DNA of 64,000 nt from CAZAXU01 sp964489245. GTDB taxonomy: Bacteria; Bacteroidota; Bacteroidia; Flavobacteriales; Flavobacteriaceae. Each line of letters starts with the position of its first letter. Position 1 is the stretch's first letter. Made by a program: the position numbers and the translations under genes. Where the stretch lies: NCBI GenBank assembly GCA_964489245.1, contig CAZAXU010000002.1, positions 1 through 64,000 on the forward strand, read 5' to 3'. The notes beneath the pieces are model-generated. The model did not search any database. It was not told the DNA's origin and was given only the letters and a program-made list of their open reading frames with translations. This document shows, in pieces, positions 63,641 to 64,000 of this stretch.

Positions 63641-64000
63641 TTATTCCACACTTTCTTCATAATCTGTTTTATACTTTTCGTCAAATTCAAAATCTTCCAT
63701 GAATTTAGTGGTATAATTCCCTTCGATAAATTCAGGTGTATCCATTAACTGTCTGTGAAAAGGAATTGTTGTTTTTACACCTTCAATTACAAATTCATCC
63801 AAAGCACGCTTCATTTTTTCAATTGCTTCTTCTCGCGTTTGTGCTGTTGTGATTAACTTGGCAATCATGGAGTCATAGTGAGGTGGAATTTGATAGCCTT
63901 GGTAGGCATGTGTGTCCAGACGAACACCATGTCCTCCCGGTGCATGAAATGTTTTAATCGTTCCCGGAGAAGGTCTGAAATCATTATATGGATCTTCTGC
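63641..64000 (-). CDS. accC: biotin carboxylase, C-terminal end (5' part beyond window)
   Basis: The frame is open to the window edge, so the start is outside. The visible 119 residues begin AEDPYNDFRPSPGTI and include GGHGVRLDTHAYQGYQIPPHYDSMIAKLI, TREEAIEKMKRALDEF and a tail (FMEDFEFDEKYKTDYEESVE). These match the C-domain of the acetyl-CoA carboxylase biotin carboxylase subunit. It carboxylates biotin using ATP and bicarbonate. Its accB partner would lie upstream, outside the window. Confidence 0.92.
   Translation of the reverse strand, partial: AEDPYNDFRPSPGTIKTFHAPGGHGVRLDTHAYQGYQIPPHYDSMIAKLITTAQTREEAIEKMKRALDEFVIEGVKTTIPFHRQLMDTPEFIEGNYTTKFMEDFEFDEKYKTDYEESVE

Overview
The window is about 64 kb of AT-rich bacterial chromosome from a member of the Bacteroidota, most likely the Flavobacteriia. 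The evidence is type IX secretion (T9SS) sorting domains, a PorP/SprF protein with gliding-motility-type partner proteins, a carboxypeptidase-regulatory-domain TonB receptor, a DUF5686 outer-membrane protein, promoters that fit the Bacteroidota pattern (TTTG, then TAnnTTTG), and almost no Shine-Dalgarno sequences. I see no phage, insertion sequence, CRISPR array or integrase. The window looks like core and lineage-specific chromosome. It contains one scaffold gap of exactly 100 N.

Layout. 1-7.1 kb: an LptD-like LPS assembly protein faces a cell-wall amidase, an MlaD-type lipid-binding protein and a two-gene heterodisulfide-reductase-like Fe-S module. 7.3-16.9 kb, mostly minus strand: a small T9SS cargo, a GH3-family protein, and a block serC-serA-DUF1015-DUF1015-yggS, followed by a hotdog-fold DUF4442 protein. 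17-20.3 kb: a DUF4870-PadR-PspC-PspC-LiaF-like membrane-stress operon. 20.3-27.5 kb: two very large calcium-repeat T9SS type B cargo proteins and their PorP/SprF partner. 27.8-31.3 kb: succinate dehydrogenase/fumarate reductase sdhCAB. 31.3-37 kb: a decayed T9SS gene, hemolysin III, a glycosyltransferase pair, and a DUF1858-aldehyde dehydrogenase pair. 37-41.1 kb: a DUF5686 protein, then an SPFH-DUF4177-Arc-like cluster behind a striking 11-bp triple repeat. 41.1-47.3 kb: korAB, an HU/SPOR protein, mgtE and rsmA. 47.3-51.2 kb: a secreted metalloprotease, queD, lpxH and tRNA-Leu. 51.3-58 kb: nifJ, the gap, and a TonB receptor. 58.3-64 kb: an NtrY-like kinase with enoyl-CoA hydratase, a lipoprotein zinc peptidase, an orphan groES with a thioredoxin-glutaredoxin fusion, a pseudouridine synthase and the end of accC.

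Metabolically, korAB, nifJ, a type B sdhCAB and an Hdr-like Fe-S pair together suggest central carbon metabolism using ferredoxin and quinone, including low-oxygen capability. The rest is dominated by envelope biogenesis and T9SS export.

The observations I consider most worth following are: (1) three tandem 11-bp operator-like repeats overlapping the promoter of an operon that itself encodes an Arc-like ribbon-helix-helix protein; (2) tandem DUF1015 paralogues beside serA/serC, one of which has lost the DGHHR signature; (3) a strand-specific 5'-leader hairpin on a T9SS cargo mRNA; (4) a decaying T9SS cargo gene at 31.4 kb; (5) a scaffold gap that is probably an unmerged contig overlap.
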